Of a stretch of 62,178 nucleotides of DNA, positions 15,827 to 25,290 are shown in pieces. The notes under the pieces were generated by a model. The model was not told the origin of the DNA. It was given only the letters and a program-made list of their open reading frames with translations, and did no database searches. The DNA lies in the NCBI GenBank assembly GCA_015062045.1, contig SUVJ01000004.1:1-62178 (forward strand), given 5' to 3'. The translations under genes and the position numbers were made by a program. The number at the start of each line of letters is the position of its first letter. Positions within the stretch are counted from its first letter, which is position 1. The stretch comes from Akkermansiaceae bacterium. GTDB lineage: Bacteria > Verrucomicrobiota > Verrucomicrobiia > Verrucomicrobiales > Akkermansiaceae.

Positions 15827-16969
15827 ATGAAAGCTATTCTTGCACTCGAAGACGGAACCATATTTGAAGGCAGCTCCATAGGAGCAACCGGCACGGCAAC
15901 AGGTGAAGTTTGCTTCAACACCGCAGTTGCCGGCTATCAAGAGCTTATCACGAATCCGGCCTCACGGGGTCTGATTCCGGTCATGACCTACCCGCTCATC
16001 GGCAACTACGGTATTGCAGACATGGATAACGAAAGCGACCGTCCTCAAGCAAATGCACTTGTTGTAACAGAGCTTGCACGCCTGCACAGCAACTGGAACT
16101 CTACGGAGGACATGGGCAGCTGGATGAGCCGCCACGGCATGGTGGGCATTGCCGGTGTGGACTGCCGCGCCATTGCCACACATATTCGAGACAACGGCTC
16201 CATGCGCGGATGTGTTACCACAGAGCTTAATGCGGAAGAAGCCGTTACCACCGCCAAATCCGCACAAACTTTGGCAGGCAGCAACTTGGTAAAAGAGGTA
16301 ACGACCGGCAAAACTTATTCTTGGGAGGGAGACTCCCGCGCGTGGAAACTCCCCAACAAAACAGTCGGAGACATGACCAACTACAGTGAGCTCCCCGCCG
16401 CGATCGGTAAAATGGTGGTATATGATTTTGGTGTAGCCCGCAGTACGCTTGCCACCCTGCGTCGCCACGGCTTTGAATGCACAGTAGTACCCGCCGACAC
16501 CCCGGCAGAGTCCGTTTTAGCACTGCAACCGGATGCCGTATTCCTTTCCGACGGCCCCGGTGATGCAGCTGTACTCACTGCTCCCGTTGCAGAGATTGCG
16601 AAATTGACAGGCAAATTACCCATAGCAGGCATGGGGATAGGGCACCAAGTGCTTGCCCTGGCATTCGGCGGCAAAACAGACAAGCTTAAATTCGGCCATC
16701 ACGGTGCCAACCAACCGGTTAAAGATGAAAGAATTGGGCACGTGCTCATCACCACACAAAACGAGAGTTTCACGGTAGAGGCCAGCAGCCTGCCGGCAGA
16801 GCTGGAGGTTATTCAAACCAACATGAACGACAACACCGTAGCCGCCCTGCGCCACAAAACCTTACCCATCTATACAGTACAGTACCAAGCTGCAGATATT
16901 GCCGGGCCGAAGGGGTATGACTCTTATTACACAGAGATTACCAAGATGATTCAGGCCGCTAAGGCATAA
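15827..16969 (+). CDS. carA: Carbamoyl-phosphate synthase small subunit with degenerate glutaminase site
   Basis: The 380-residue protein matches CarA along its length. The N-terminal domain has LALEDGTIFEGSSIGA, EVCFNTAVAGYQE and DNGSMRG; the C-terminal class I amidotransferase domain has LSDGPGD. The glutaminase site is lost: the nucleophile motif GICLGHQ is GMGIGHQ (Cys to Gly), and the VQFHPEA motif is VQYQAAD (His to Gln, Glu to Ala). CarA normally hydrolyses glutamine and channels ammonia to CarB for carbamoyl phosphate used in pyrimidine and arginine synthesis. Without the triad it can only be structural, with free ammonia as nitrogen source. carB is not in the window. purA follows 30 bases on. 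Confidence 0.93.
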   Translation: MKAILALEDGTIFEGSSIGATGTATGEVCFNTAVAGYQELITNPASRGLIPVMTYPLIGNYGIADMDNESDRPQANALVVTELARLHSNWNSTEDMGSWMSRHGMVGIAGVDCRAIATHIRDNGSMRGCVTTELNAEEAVTTAKSAQTLAGSNLVKEVTTGKTYSWEGDSRAWKLPNKTVGDMTNYSELPAAIGKMVVYDFGVARSTLATLRRHGFECTVVPADTPAESVLALQPDAVFLSDGPGDAAVLTAPVAEIAKLTGKLPIAGMGIGHQVLALAFGGKTDKLKFGHHGANQPVKDERIGHVLITTQNESFTVEASSLPAELEVIQTNMNDNTVAALRHKTLPIYTVQYQAADIAGPKGYDSYYTEITKMIQAAKA

Positions 16970-16999
16970 CCCGCAAGCGGCAACATACAAAAATCAGAC

Positions 17000-18274
17000 A
17001 TGAATACATTAGTCATAGGCTCCCAGTGGGGCGATGAAGGCAAAGGCAAAGTTATAGACTTCCTTACCGAAACCGCAGATTACGTAGCCCGCAGTCAGGG
17101 TGGCAGCAACGCCGGCCACACCGTAATAGCTAAGGGCAAAAAATACGTGCTGCACCTCATACCCTCCGGCATTTTGTGGCCGGGCAAGATTAACGTCATC
17201 GGCAACGGCGTGGTCATTAACCCCACATCTCTGGTAGAGGAGATGGAGTACCTGCGCGCAGAGGGTGTAGAGATTAGCCCTGCCAACCTGCTTATCTCCG
17301 ACCGCGCTCATGTGGTACTGCCCATTCACCGAGACATTGACGCAGCACAAGAAGAAGCCTTGGGAGACCAGAAGATTGGCACCACCAAACAAGGCATTGG
17401 GCCCACCTATGCCGACAAGGCACGCCGTGTAGGTATACGCATGGCAGACTTTGTGGACCCTGTTCGCTTGGAAAAAGTGCTCAAAGCCCGCATCAAAACA
17501 GCTAATGAAGAGCTGGTACGCCTCGGCTGGCCCGCAGCGGACCCGCAAGTAACGCTGGATGCCGTGATTGCCGCTGCCAACGTGCTGCGCCCGCATATTT
17601 GTAACACCATTCCTGTGCTCAACAAGGCCGTAAAAGAGGGCAAAACTGTGCTCTTTGAAGGCGCGCAGGGTGCCATGCTTGATATCGACTTCGGCACCTA
17701 TCCGTTTGTCACCAGCTCCAACACCAGTGCCGGTGGCTGCTGCACGGGCTCGGGCGTTGCCCCCACGCGCATCGACCACATCATCGGCGTGTGCAAGGCA
17801 TACACCACCCGTGTGGGCGCAGGCCCCTTCGCTACGGAGGACGATGAAATCGGCGATTACCTGCACGGCTTGGGGCGTGAGTTCGGTGCCACCACGGGGC
17901 GTCCGCGCCGCTGTGGTTGGGCAGACGGCGTTGTACTGCGCTACTCCGCCATGTTCAACGGCTTTAATGAAATGGCCATGACCAACTTGGACGGGCTGGA
18001 TGAGATGAAGACCATCAAGATATGCACTGCCTATCGTTTGGGTGACCAAATTTTGGAGTACCCCCCTGCCCTCATTGAGGAGTGGGAGGCCTGCGAGCCC
18101 ATTTACGAGGAGCTGCCCGGCTGGATGCAAGACACCAGCAAGTGCACCACGTGGGATGAACTGCCCGCCAACTGCAAGGCCTACGTCAAGCGCTTCGGCG
18201 AGATTATCGGCTGCCCCGTAGGCACCGTAGGCGTCGGCCCGGACCGCGAGCAAACCATCGCCGTTCCGCACTAA
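17000..18274 (+). CDS. purA: Adenylosuccinate synthetase
   Basis: The 424-residue enzyme joins IMP and aspartate with GTP to form adenylosuccinate, the first AMP-specific step. It shows the phosphate loop GSQWGDEGKGK with catalytic Asp at the start, GGSNAGHT with catalytic His, IGTTKQGIGP, FEGAQGAMLDIDFGTYPFVTSSN and the C-terminal VGTVGVGPDREQTI. Length matches the family. It follows carA closely and ends in a strong terminator, so carA-purA is a two-gene nucleotide unit. Confidence 0.98.
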   Translation: MNTLVIGSQWGDEGKGKVIDFLTETADYVARSQGGSNAGHTVIAKGKKYVLHLIPSGILWPGKINVIGNGVVINPTSLVEEMEYLRAEGVEISPANLLISDRAHVVLPIHRDIDAAQEEALGDQKIGTTKQGIGPTYADKARRVGIRMADFVDPVRLEKVLKARIKTANEELVRLGWPAADPQVTLDAVIAAANVLRPHICNTIPVLNKAVKEGKTVLFEGAQGAMLDIDFGTYPFVTSSNTSAGGCCTGSGVAPTRIDHIIGVCKAYTTRVGAGPFATEDDEIGDYLHGLGREFGATTGRPRRCGWADGVVLRYSAMFNGFNEMAMTNLDGLDEMKTIKICTAYRLGDQILEYPPALIEEWEACEPIYEELPGWMQDTSKCTTWDELPANCKAYVKRFGEIIGCPVGTVGVGPDREQTIAVPH

Positions 18275-18293
18275 AGCAAAACCATTCTTAAAC

Positions 18294-18329
18294 AAGCCCT
18301 GCGGCACCCACCTGCTGCAGGGCTTTTCT
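18294..18329 (+). terminator. Terminator after purA
   Basis: AAGCCCTGC (18294-18302) pairs with GCAGGGCTT (18317-18325), followed by TTCT. It lies 20 bases after the purA stop. Confidence 0.8.
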
Positions 18330-18348
18330 ATTAAGCCCCACTCTCACC

Positions 18349-19803
18349 ATGCAACAAACACCCCAGCTTAAGGAAGAAGGCAAGTGGTTTATCCTCTATT
18401 TTTGCATTTTTCTGCTCGTATACGGCTACAGCGTATTGCGCTTAGGCATGTACGGGGATGACCTGTATGACTTTAATGGCGAGGAAACCGGGCTATACGC
18501 CGCAGCGGGCAGATGGGGGGTCATGGTGTGGCGCGGCATTTTCGGGCTGGGGGCATGCCAATGGGCTGCAGGCATTGTCAGCGGGTTGCTTATCTCTGCC
18601 GTTATCATTTGCCAATGCCACCTGCTCAAGCTCACCGGCACGCTGCAACGGGTGGTGTACGGGGGCTTCTACCTGGGTTGCATTCAATTTAACCACATGT
18701 TGCAGTTCAGCTTTTTGTGTGATGCCGTGGCTGCAAGTTTTTTGTGTGTAACCGGGGCTGTATGGATGCTGCAAAAGGGGGGTATCAAACCGCTCTTAGT
18801 CGGCGTTGCTCTGCTTACATACGCCTTCGGCACCTACCAAGCCACCTGCTTTTATTACGGGGCACTGTTTTTGGTAATGGAGCTGCGCCGGCAGCAAACC
18901 GCGGAAGCGGCAGGCATGGGCAAACGGATTCTGCGCTTTCTTACCCTCGGCATGGGGGCAGCCCTTGCTTGGTATATCATTAAAGCCGTAGCCATACACC
19001 TGCCCTTTGTCACGCAAGAGCAAATTACCTATGCAGCAGGCTACCAAAGCAGCCTGACCTGCTGGCCTCAGTTTATTAACGGCACGGCAAATGAACGATG
19101 GCAAATTCTGCAACAAGTCTTCATGATTGGCTATTGGGGACAATGGGTAAGCCTTACCGCCTTGATAGCCTTGGTGGCTTTGGCTAGGGATTACCGCAAC
19201 AGGCTAGGCAAGCGCCGCGCACTGCTGCCTATTTTCATGATGATGCTGCTCTGCATCACCCCTTACGCCTTGGGGCTTGTTTTACTGCGCCAACAAACGC
19301 CGTGGACCTTTATTGCAGAGCCTGTCATGCTGGCCGGGTTTTGGGGCTTATTTGTGGCAGAGCCCCGCAAACTCTCGCCCCGCCTGCAACATGTGCTGCT
19401 GCTTCTGCCGGGATTCATCCTCATCAAAGGACTCTATACCAACGCAGAGTGGGCTAGAAACGAGCGTCGCTACTATGACATCTCCATGGCAGAAATGAGG
19501 GAGATGCGCAGTGCCGCCAACGCCGCAGCCATTAACGCCGGCTTACAAAATGCCGAGGTTATCTTGCTGGGTGAGCCCATGCGCAGAGAGGGGGTGTCAG
19601 AAAGCGCATCCGACCACACCCTGGTGTGGGCATACTTCTTGCAGTACTACCTGCGCTATCTCAAGCTGGAGCACATGCACATTGCCACCCCGCAAGAGCT
19701 GGAGGCGCACGCAGCACAATTTGACACTATGCCCACTTGGCCTGCCCCCGGCAGTGTTCGCCCCGCAGGCAACAGCATCCTCATTAAAATAGGCCCCAGA
19801 TAA
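18349..19803 (+). CDS. Polytopic membrane protein, GtrII-like glucosyltransferase candidate
   Basis: The 484-residue protein has about ten hydrophobic segments. Just after the first is the acidic loop GMYGDDLYDFNGEE, which fits the periplasmic catalytic Asp region of polyprenol-phosphate-sugar-dependent glycosyltransferases of the GtrII (glucosyltransferase domain) type. A soluble C-terminal part of about 100 residues follows the last helix. Such enzymes decorate surface glycans from the periplasmic side. The assignment rests on topology and the DD motif only. It stands alone after the purA terminator. Confidence 0.6.
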   Translation: MQQTPQLKEEGKWFILYFCIFLLVYGYSVLRLGMYGDDLYDFNGEETGLYAAAGRWGVMVWRGIFGLGACQWAAGIVSGLLISAVIICQCHLLKLTGTLQRVVYGGFYLGCIQFNHMLQFSFLCDAVAASFLCVTGAVWMLQKGGIKPLLVGVALLTYAFGTYQATCFYYGALFLVMELRRQQTAEAAGMGKRILRFLTLGMGAALAWYIIKAVAIHLPFVTQEQITYAAGYQSSLTCWPQFINGTANERWQILQQVFMIGYWGQWVSLTALIALVALARDYRNRLGKRRALLPIFMMMLLCITPYALGLVLLRQQTPWTFIAEPVMLAGFWGLFVAEPRKLSPRLQHVLLLLPGFILIKGLYTNAEWARNERRYYDISMAEMREMRSAANAAAINAGLQNAEVILLGEPMRREGVSESASDHTLVWAYFLQYYLRYLKLEHMHIATPQELEAHAAQFDTMPTWPAPGSVRPAGNSILIKIGPR

Positions 19804-19837
19804 GGTATACCGAAGCCGCTAATTGTTCCCACGCGTA

Positions 19838-21034
19838 TCATTCTATACGGTATTTTGTCACGGGGGTATTATCCTTCCAACCGATAAAATACTCATTGAC
19901 CTCCCCGGTTTGATTGCAACCCACGCCGGTGCAACGTATCGGTTCTTCCAATCGAGGGGTACCATCCCTCCATGAGATATGAGAGATGGGGTACTCCTCA
20001 TGGTCTGCCCTGCAATAGGGATCCACCACCAAGCCTTTTTTATCGGGCGCTAAATACAGCATGGTAACAGCGCGAGTGGTTGGAGTGTACACGGGATTAA
20101 AAGGAAGTTTGTGATGTTCACGGTAAGGTATTTCCAAACGCGTGCCATCCGTTCCTTCAAAATAAAGTTTCCACACCTCTTCATCCTCCGTCTGCACAAA
20201 ACGCAGGCAGTATGGCGTGCCGACAATCTTTGCCACATTACCGGAGGCATCAATGTCAAGCCATGGCTCGCGGTGAACATCCGTTACCTCATAAGGGCTC
20301 CTGCTCAATAACTCCTTCACATCTTCGCGTTCCTGTAAACTGACAGTCTTCTTCTCTTTGTCGTAAGCTGCATTCAGCACACGTTCTCCTTCCTCTATAA
20401 AACGGCGCGTGTGCGGGCCTATTTCAGTTCCCTCGGCACAATAAAACTCGGCATCTGCCGCCACGGCTTTACCGCGCATATCCTCCGTGGTAGGCGTGCC
20501 GGCCAGTCCTTTATAAATACCGGCCAATGACTCGCGGTTATATTCTGCCGCAAGTTGTTGCAAAAACTCCCTATCTGCCGGGGCATAATCCGTATAGTCT
20601 ATAACACCTCCTGTTCTCTTATCCATCAACAACTTAACGCGCACGGGGCAAACCTCATCCCAAGCAGCGTCTATCTCATAAACTCTATCCGCACACTCTA
20701 CACGCATAAAGCTGCGAACAGGCGGTAAATATGTGCTGCGGAAAGCAAAATACGGCTCAGGGTTAGCCGGGCCTGATACCATAATATGTTTGTCATCAGC
20801 TTCACTCGCCCAATCAGTCTTGCGCAAAAGCTCTCTCGCTGCGGCATCGGGAACAAAAAAATTGTGTAGAGCCGTGCAGATAAGGTGACCGGAAATGGCT
20901 ATCGTTTCCTTTTCCTGCGAAGCAGCCGGCTCCGCCTTTGGCTGCGCTTGCGTAACTTGGCTCTCATCTACATGAGTACAAGCAACAATACCGCATACGG
21001 CACAAGAAATGAAGAGTAATTTCTTTAGGTTCAT
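19838..21034 (-). CDS. Lipoprotein of unknown function
   Basis: The 398-residue protein starts with a lipoprotein signal (MNLKKLLFISCAVCGIVAC, lipobox IVAC) and a linker rich in Gln, Ala, Pro and Glu. The mature part is mixed and acidic, with scattered Cys pairs (CTALHNF, CADRVYE, CPVRVK, CRADHEE, CTGVGCNQ) that could form disulfides in the periplasm. I recognise no domain. It lies 20 bases after the U32 gene and is probably co-transcribed with it. Confidence 0.7.
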   Translation of the reverse strand: MNLKKLLFISCAVCGIVACTHVDESQVTQAQPKAEPAASQEKETIAISGHLICTALHNFFVPDAAARELLRKTDWASEADDKHIMVSGPANPEPYFAFRSTYLPPVRSFMRVECADRVYEIDAAWDEVCPVRVKLLMDKRTGGVIDYTDYAPADREFLQQLAAEYNRESLAGIYKGLAGTPTTEDMRGKAVAADAEFYCAEGTEIGPHTRRFIEEGERVLNAAYDKEKKTVSLQEREDVKELLSRSPYEVTDVHREPWLDIDASGNVAKIVGTPYCLRFVQTEDEEVWKLYFEGTDGTRLEIPYREHHKLPFNPVYTPTTRAVTMLYLAPDKKGLVVDPYCRADHEEYPISHISWRDGTPRLEEPIRCTGVGCNQTGEVNEYFIGWKDNTPVTKYRIE

Positions 21035-21054
21035 ATCGGGTTATATTTCGTTCG

Positions 21055-23505
21055 TCATTTTGTCTCGGTCACACCGATGCGATCCAGGAGGTCGAGTTTC
21101 TCCATAAGAGCATCCGGCGAGAGCTTACCGCGCAGGAGGGCTCGGTAAGATTCGATGAGGCGGGTGGTTTGCTCGGGGGATTCCTCCAGCAGCTCCAAAC
21201 GAAAACGGGAAAGCCCGGCACGGCGCATACCGGCTGCATAGCGAGCAGCGGTTTGAGCCTTGCCGTTGAAAAGAGTGTTACGGCATCCCTCATCAGAGCG
21301 CAGGTAATGCATGGCATAGGTGCGGTCCATCACGCGCACACGGTGGTGCTCGCAAGGGCGGCCGCAATCCATAAAGTTATGGCCTTGCGAGAGGAAGGTG
21401 CAGAACACACAGTGCTCCGTATGGAACATGGGGATGTGCTGGTGCAGGGTGAGCTCCAGCTCCGGCCCGCACCCACTGCGTAACAAATCAACCAGCTGGT
21501 GCGCGTTGAGGTCATATGATACGGTCACGGCGCGCATACCGAACTCTCTCAACAACAACACACTTTGTGGGTTAGCCGCGTTGAGCGAAAAATCCGCCAC
21601 CATGGGCATGCCCTTTTCACGAAAATACAGGGCTGCACCCAAGTTACGCACCAACACGCCATCGGGCTCCGCCTCATTAATGAAGCGGAAATACCCGGTC
21701 TCTTTGGGTTTCATGATGCGCAGCGTAGCAATCCACACCGCCGTGGCGGGGTACTCACGGCGCAATTGCGCTGTAACGGGGGCCAGTTGCTTAAGATCCG
21801 TAAAATCCAGGTACACACGTTTGATACCCGCCGCCGCTGCAGCCAAAGCCTGCTCGGGCTCACGGCAAAGGACACTGAGTTTATATTTATCTGCCGCTTG
21901 AAGTGGCGGAAAGCATTGCGACCAATCGGGCGCAGGTAACGGCGTGCGAGCAGGCACCGCAGCGGCACCCGTTGCAGGCAATTTCTCCACCAATTCACGG
22001 CGCATGCGGTTAAGAATGCTCAGCGGCAGCATCAGCCCCTCCTCCAACGCATAGGTGCATTTACCCAAGGTATAGCCCGTGCCGCCCAAGCGAGAGAACT
22101 GCGCCTCTATCACCTGCGGGGTAAGGGGCCGTTTCTCCGCCGCCTCCAGCGGCTGCCCGCTCCCCACCGTAACACCGCAACAGGAGGCCGTAAGCTGCGC
22201 ACCGATGCGCCCTTCAAAATGAATATTCAAGGCGGCGGATGGTGCCTCCACCTTGCGGGCAAAGTTGCACCAAGTGGCGTGCAGGCGTTTCTCCAGCGCG
22301 GGGTCTGCGGTTTTCCAGAGCAGGTCGCCGGGGCGCACAAAGCGCCAGTCGATACGGCTGCCTTTACCGTGGAAGAAGAGTCGGTTGCCCTGCACTTTCC
22401 AGATACGCCCGCCCTGCTCCTCGTTGCGGTCCTGCCCGGCATCTATCACAAAGCCATCTCCGGGGGCAATGGGCATGGCGGGCATACCGGCCAGCTCTAC
22501 CCAGCCCTCCCCACAACGCACAATACGCCCGGCCAAGGCACCGCGTTTTTTGCCGAATCTGCCGTGGGTAAGCAAGGGGTGGTCCGTGCCCTCTAACCAA
22601 CCGAACGAAAAACCGCGAGAGAACGCCATTTGCATGGCGTAAAGGGAGTCACTCTGCTCTGTGGGGGGCACATTCTGCCCCGCCATTGCGGCATCCAATG
22701 CGCGGCGGTAGGCACGGGTAGTAGCCGCCACATACGCCGGGCTTTTAAGGCGCCCCTCAATTTTGAAGCTACGCACCCCGGCAGCCAGAATTTGAGGCAC
22801 ACGCTCCAGCGCGCAGAGGTCTTGCGGGGAGAACACGTAGCGGCGCTCACCCAGGTCTCTCACACGGCCATCTACCTCCAGCTTATAGGGCATACGGCAG
22901 GCCTGTGCACATTCGCCACGGTTGGCACTGCGCTGCCCCAAAGACTCACTCGTTAAGCACTGCCCCGAATACGCCACACACAAGGCCCCGTGGCAAAATA
23001 CCTCAATGGGCTTGCTTGTGGCCTTGGCGCAGGCCTCAATCTCTTTGAGTGAAAGCTCACGGGCAAGCACAATTTGCTGCGGGTCAAACAAAGCATCCAC
23101 CATGCGAACAGCCTCGGGGCTGCTCACCGTCATTTGGGTGGATATATGCAACTCTATCCGCAACCGCCCCTCACGGCGGTGGCGGGCTATGAGGTCTGCC
23201 AAGCCCAAGTCCTGCACAATCACCCCATCCACACCTGCGGCATCCAAAGCATCCACATACTCCATAGCCTGCGCCATCTCTGCGGGGAAGATGAGTACAT
23301 TCATGGTAACATAGGCACGCACCCCGCACTCATGCAAAAACGGCACCAAGGTACCCAAATCTTCGCGGGTAAAGTTATCGGCACGCATACGGGCATTGAA
23401 TTGATCAAGCCCGAAGTAGACGGCATCTGCCCCGTTTGCCACGGCGGCACGCACGCAATCCCAGTTGCCCGCAGGGGCTAAAATCTCAGGTTTAAGCATG
23501 GCCAT
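21055..23505 (-). CDS. U32 family protein with DUF3656 domain (RlhA-like)
   Basis: The 816-residue protein starts with PEILAPAGNWDCVRAAVANGADAVYFG and carries the U32 signature: EVFCHGALCVAYSGQC, then RGECAQACR. These cysteines hold an iron-sulfur cluster in hydroxylating relatives such as RlhA and TrhP. A middle domain (residues 380-470, RIVRCGEGWVELAG) matches DUF3656, found in the RlhA branch. A further cysteine set (HCVFCTFLSQGHNFMDCGRPC) lies near residue 710. The likely role is RNA hydroxylation (23S rRNA in E. coli RlhA) rather than proteolysis. The start could also be two codons further in. Confidence 0.85.
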   Translation of the reverse strand: MAMLKPEILAPAGNWDCVRAAVANGADAVYFGLDQFNARMRADNFTREDLGTLVPFLHECGVRAYVTMNVLIFPAEMAQAMEYVDALDAAGVDGVIVQDLGLADLIARHRREGRLRIELHISTQMTVSSPEAVRMVDALFDPQQIVLARELSLKEIEACAKATSKPIEVFCHGALCVAYSGQCLTSESLGQRSANRGECAQACRMPYKLEVDGRVRDLGERRYVFSPQDLCALERVPQILAAGVRSFKIEGRLKSPAYVAATTRAYRRALDAAMAGQNVPPTEQSDSLYAMQMAFSRGFSFGWLEGTDHPLLTHGRFGKKRGALAGRIVRCGEGWVELAGMPAMPIAPGDGFVIDAGQDRNEEQGGRIWKVQGNRLFFHGKGSRIDWRFVRPGDLLWKTADPALEKRLHATWCNFARKVEAPSAALNIHFEGRIGAQLTASCCGVTVGSGQPLEAAEKRPLTPQVIEAQFSRLGGTGYTLGKCTYALEEGLMLPLSILNRMRRELVEKLPATGAAAVPARTPLPAPDWSQCFPPLQAADKYKLSVLCREPEQALAAAAAGIKRVYLDFTDLKQLAPVTAQLRREYPATAVWIATLRIMKPKETGYFRFINEAEPDGVLVRNLGAALYFREKGMPMVADFSLNAANPQSVLLLREFGMRAVTVSYDLNAHQLVDLLRSGCGPELELTLHQHIPMFHTEHCVFCTFLSQGHNFMDCGRPCEHHRVRVMDRTYAMHYLRSDEGCRNTLFNGKAQTAARYAAGMRRAGLSRFRLELLEESPEQTTRLIESYRALLRGKLSPDALMEKLDLLDRIGVTETK

Positions 23506-23506
23506 A

Positions 23507-24493
23507 TCACATCAAAGGTATAACAAATTGACTACCGAGAGCCAACCAAATCGGCAACGTGAGGAAAGAGCATATTGTGGTTGAGAGCAAAATCTGCGTG
23601 CCAACCTCAGGAATACCACCGAATCGCTTCGCCAATATAACGGGAATCACCGCACTGGGTATGGCACTTTGAATCACCATAATTTTTTTGATGACGGGGT
23701 CTACGGGCAAAGCCCATGCCAACAGCAGTATCAAGGCCGGTGCCAAGAGCAATCTTGCCACAATACCGGCAATCAGCATGCGCGGTTGCCACCGGAAATT
23801 GCGCGTCAAATCATACATGGAGCACCCGAAGAGGATGAGGCAAATAGGCGTTGCCACCGCACCAATCATCTCCGCAGCCTTCATCACGGGCGGCTGGGCC
23901 ACGTATTGCCCCACCCCGCTCCAGGCCAGCAGTAAAGACACACACACCGCCAACAACGGCCCACGCAGGAAAAGCCCCAAGCGCAAGTTGCAGCCACCAC
24001 CGCACATAAGCACCACGCCTAAGCTCCACACAAAGAGCTCACACCCCATGTTGTGAATAAACAGCACGCCCATGGTGGGGTCCCCCGGCGCACTGAAAAG
24101 CATTTGAATAATGGGGATGACAAAAAACGCATAGTTCTGCACACCGGCAGTCAGGGTAAACGTGCGCAACCCCGTGCCGATTTTAAGATGTAAAGCTTTA
24201 GCCACCAACCAGGCAGCCCCCACCCCCAACAAAAGCTCTGCAAAGCCGCATGCAATGGCTTGTGCAGAAAACGCAAAGGAGGTTATACCCGGCACGGCCT
24301 CCACCACCATGTATTTCATGATGTTGTAAAAAATAAGGCAAGGGTAGCCAATATCCATCGCCAGCTGCATGATAACCCCATCGTGCTGAGGCTCCAAGGC
24401 CTTTTTGTGACGCAGCCAAAAGCCTATGGCAAAGAACACGAAAACAGGTATCGTTGCCAAAAAGGAATTGAAAACAATATCTAACATACGCAC
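23507..24493 (-). CDS. AEC family transporter
   Basis: The 328-residue protein has about ten membrane helices in the auxin-efflux-carrier pattern: FNSFLATIPVFVFFAIGFWLR, the unwound segment MDIGYPCLIFYNI, and a second half with PICLILFGCSMYDL and the closing LPIWLALG. Homologues export organic acids or amino acids with a proton gradient; the substrate cannot be read here. It begins two bases after aroD ends. Confidence 0.85.
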   Translation of the reverse strand: MRMLDIVFNSFLATIPVFVFFAIGFWLRHKKALEPQHDGVIMQLAMDIGYPCLIFYNIMKYMVVEAVPGITSFAFSAQAIACGFAELLLGVGAAWLVAKALHLKIGTGLRTFTLTAGVQNYAFFVIPIIQMLFSAPGDPTMGVLFIHNMGCELFVWSLGVVLMCGGGCNLRLGLFLRGPLLAVCVSLLLAWSGVGQYVAQPPVMKAAEMIGAVATPICLILFGCSMYDLTRNFRWQPRMLIAGIVARLLLAPALILLLAWALPVDPVIKKIMVIQSAIPSAVIPVILAKRFGGIPEVGTQILLSTTICSFLTLPIWLALGSQFVIPLM

Positions 24494-24495
24494 AA

Positions 24496-25170
24496 TTAAC
24501 GGTGTATGGCTCTATAAAAACGCGCGGCACTCCACTGCCCGGGCGCGGTGGGGGTATCCCCCAAATAGCCGTAAATCAGGCATGAGCCGTGCTCGGCATA
24601 CAAAATACGGCTAAACGGGCCAAACATAGCATCCATACCCATCACCGCCATGGGGCCGGTGGCGCGTTGCAACAGCTCCACGCCCACCATCACCTCATCC
24701 ATAGATGTTACGCGGAAAGCAAACTTAACAATATCTGCCCCGGCAGCACGTGCAGCCGCCTCAATCTCCAGCATGGCTTCCACAGTCGGTGTTTTCTCAA
24801 AATCGTGGTGAGATGCAATAACCGTTACCCCCTGAGTCTTGGCTGCCTGCACAAGCTCCTGAGCCTGTGGTAACAAGGCCGCCTCCCAATCCACGGCAAT
24901 AGCCATGGGCAGCAATTCCATCGTCAGGCGCAGGCGTTCCTCGTCTTTCCACTCACGCAGCCCGCCCTCACTTTGATGCCGCGGCGTCAGCAACACCCCT
25001 ACGCGCGGCATTACATCCATAATCTCCTCCGCCGTCAGTTCCGGCGGCATAGCATCCACACGCAACTCTACCCAATTACACGGCAAGTCCTCTTTCTCCA
25101 TCTCGCGGCACCAAGTCTGCCAATTCGACACACTGCCCACTACCCTGCATTGCTCTCGGTTCGTTTCCAT
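24496..25170 (-). CDS. aroD: Type I 3-dehydroquinate dehydratase
   Basis: The product (224 residues from the ATG at 25170) catalyses the third shikimate step, dehydration of 3-dehydroquinate through a lysine Schiff base. Visible are WVELRVDA (substrate-binding Glu and Arg), VIASHHDFEKTPT (catalytic His), ADIVKFAF (Schiff-base Lys) and a C-terminal APGQWSAARFYRAI close to the usual APGQ loop. An upstream ATG at 25221 would add 17 Arg-rich residues and is less likely. It shares a divergent promoter region with the EamA gene. Confidence 0.9.
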   Translation of the reverse strand: METNREQCRVVGSVSNWQTWCREMEKEDLPCNWVELRVDAMPPELTAEEIMDVMPRVGVLLTPRHQSEGGLREWKDEERLRLTMELLPMAIAVDWEAALLPQAQELVQAAKTQGVTVIASHHDFEKTPTVEAMLEIEAAARAAGADIVKFAFRVTSMDEVMVGVELLQRATGPMAVMGMDAMFGPFSRILYAEHGSCLIYGYLGDTPTAPGQWSAARFYRAIHR

Positions 25171-25252
25171 ACGCCTGCGCGCATTATAGCGCGCCCGCGC
25201 ACGAGAATCAAGCCGATTCAAAGCTACTCCTTATGAAAATACGATAAAATCC

Positions 25253-25281
25253 TTGCTAAAAGGGGGCATGTGTGCTAGTGT
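25253..25281 (+). promoter_or_regulatory. Promoter of EamA transporter
   Basis: TTGCTA (25253-25258), a 17-base spacer and TAGTGT (25276-25281) precede the ATG at 25291 by only nine bases, so the leader would be two or three bases long or absent. Confidence 0.55.
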
Positions 25282-25290
25282 GCGGATGAC

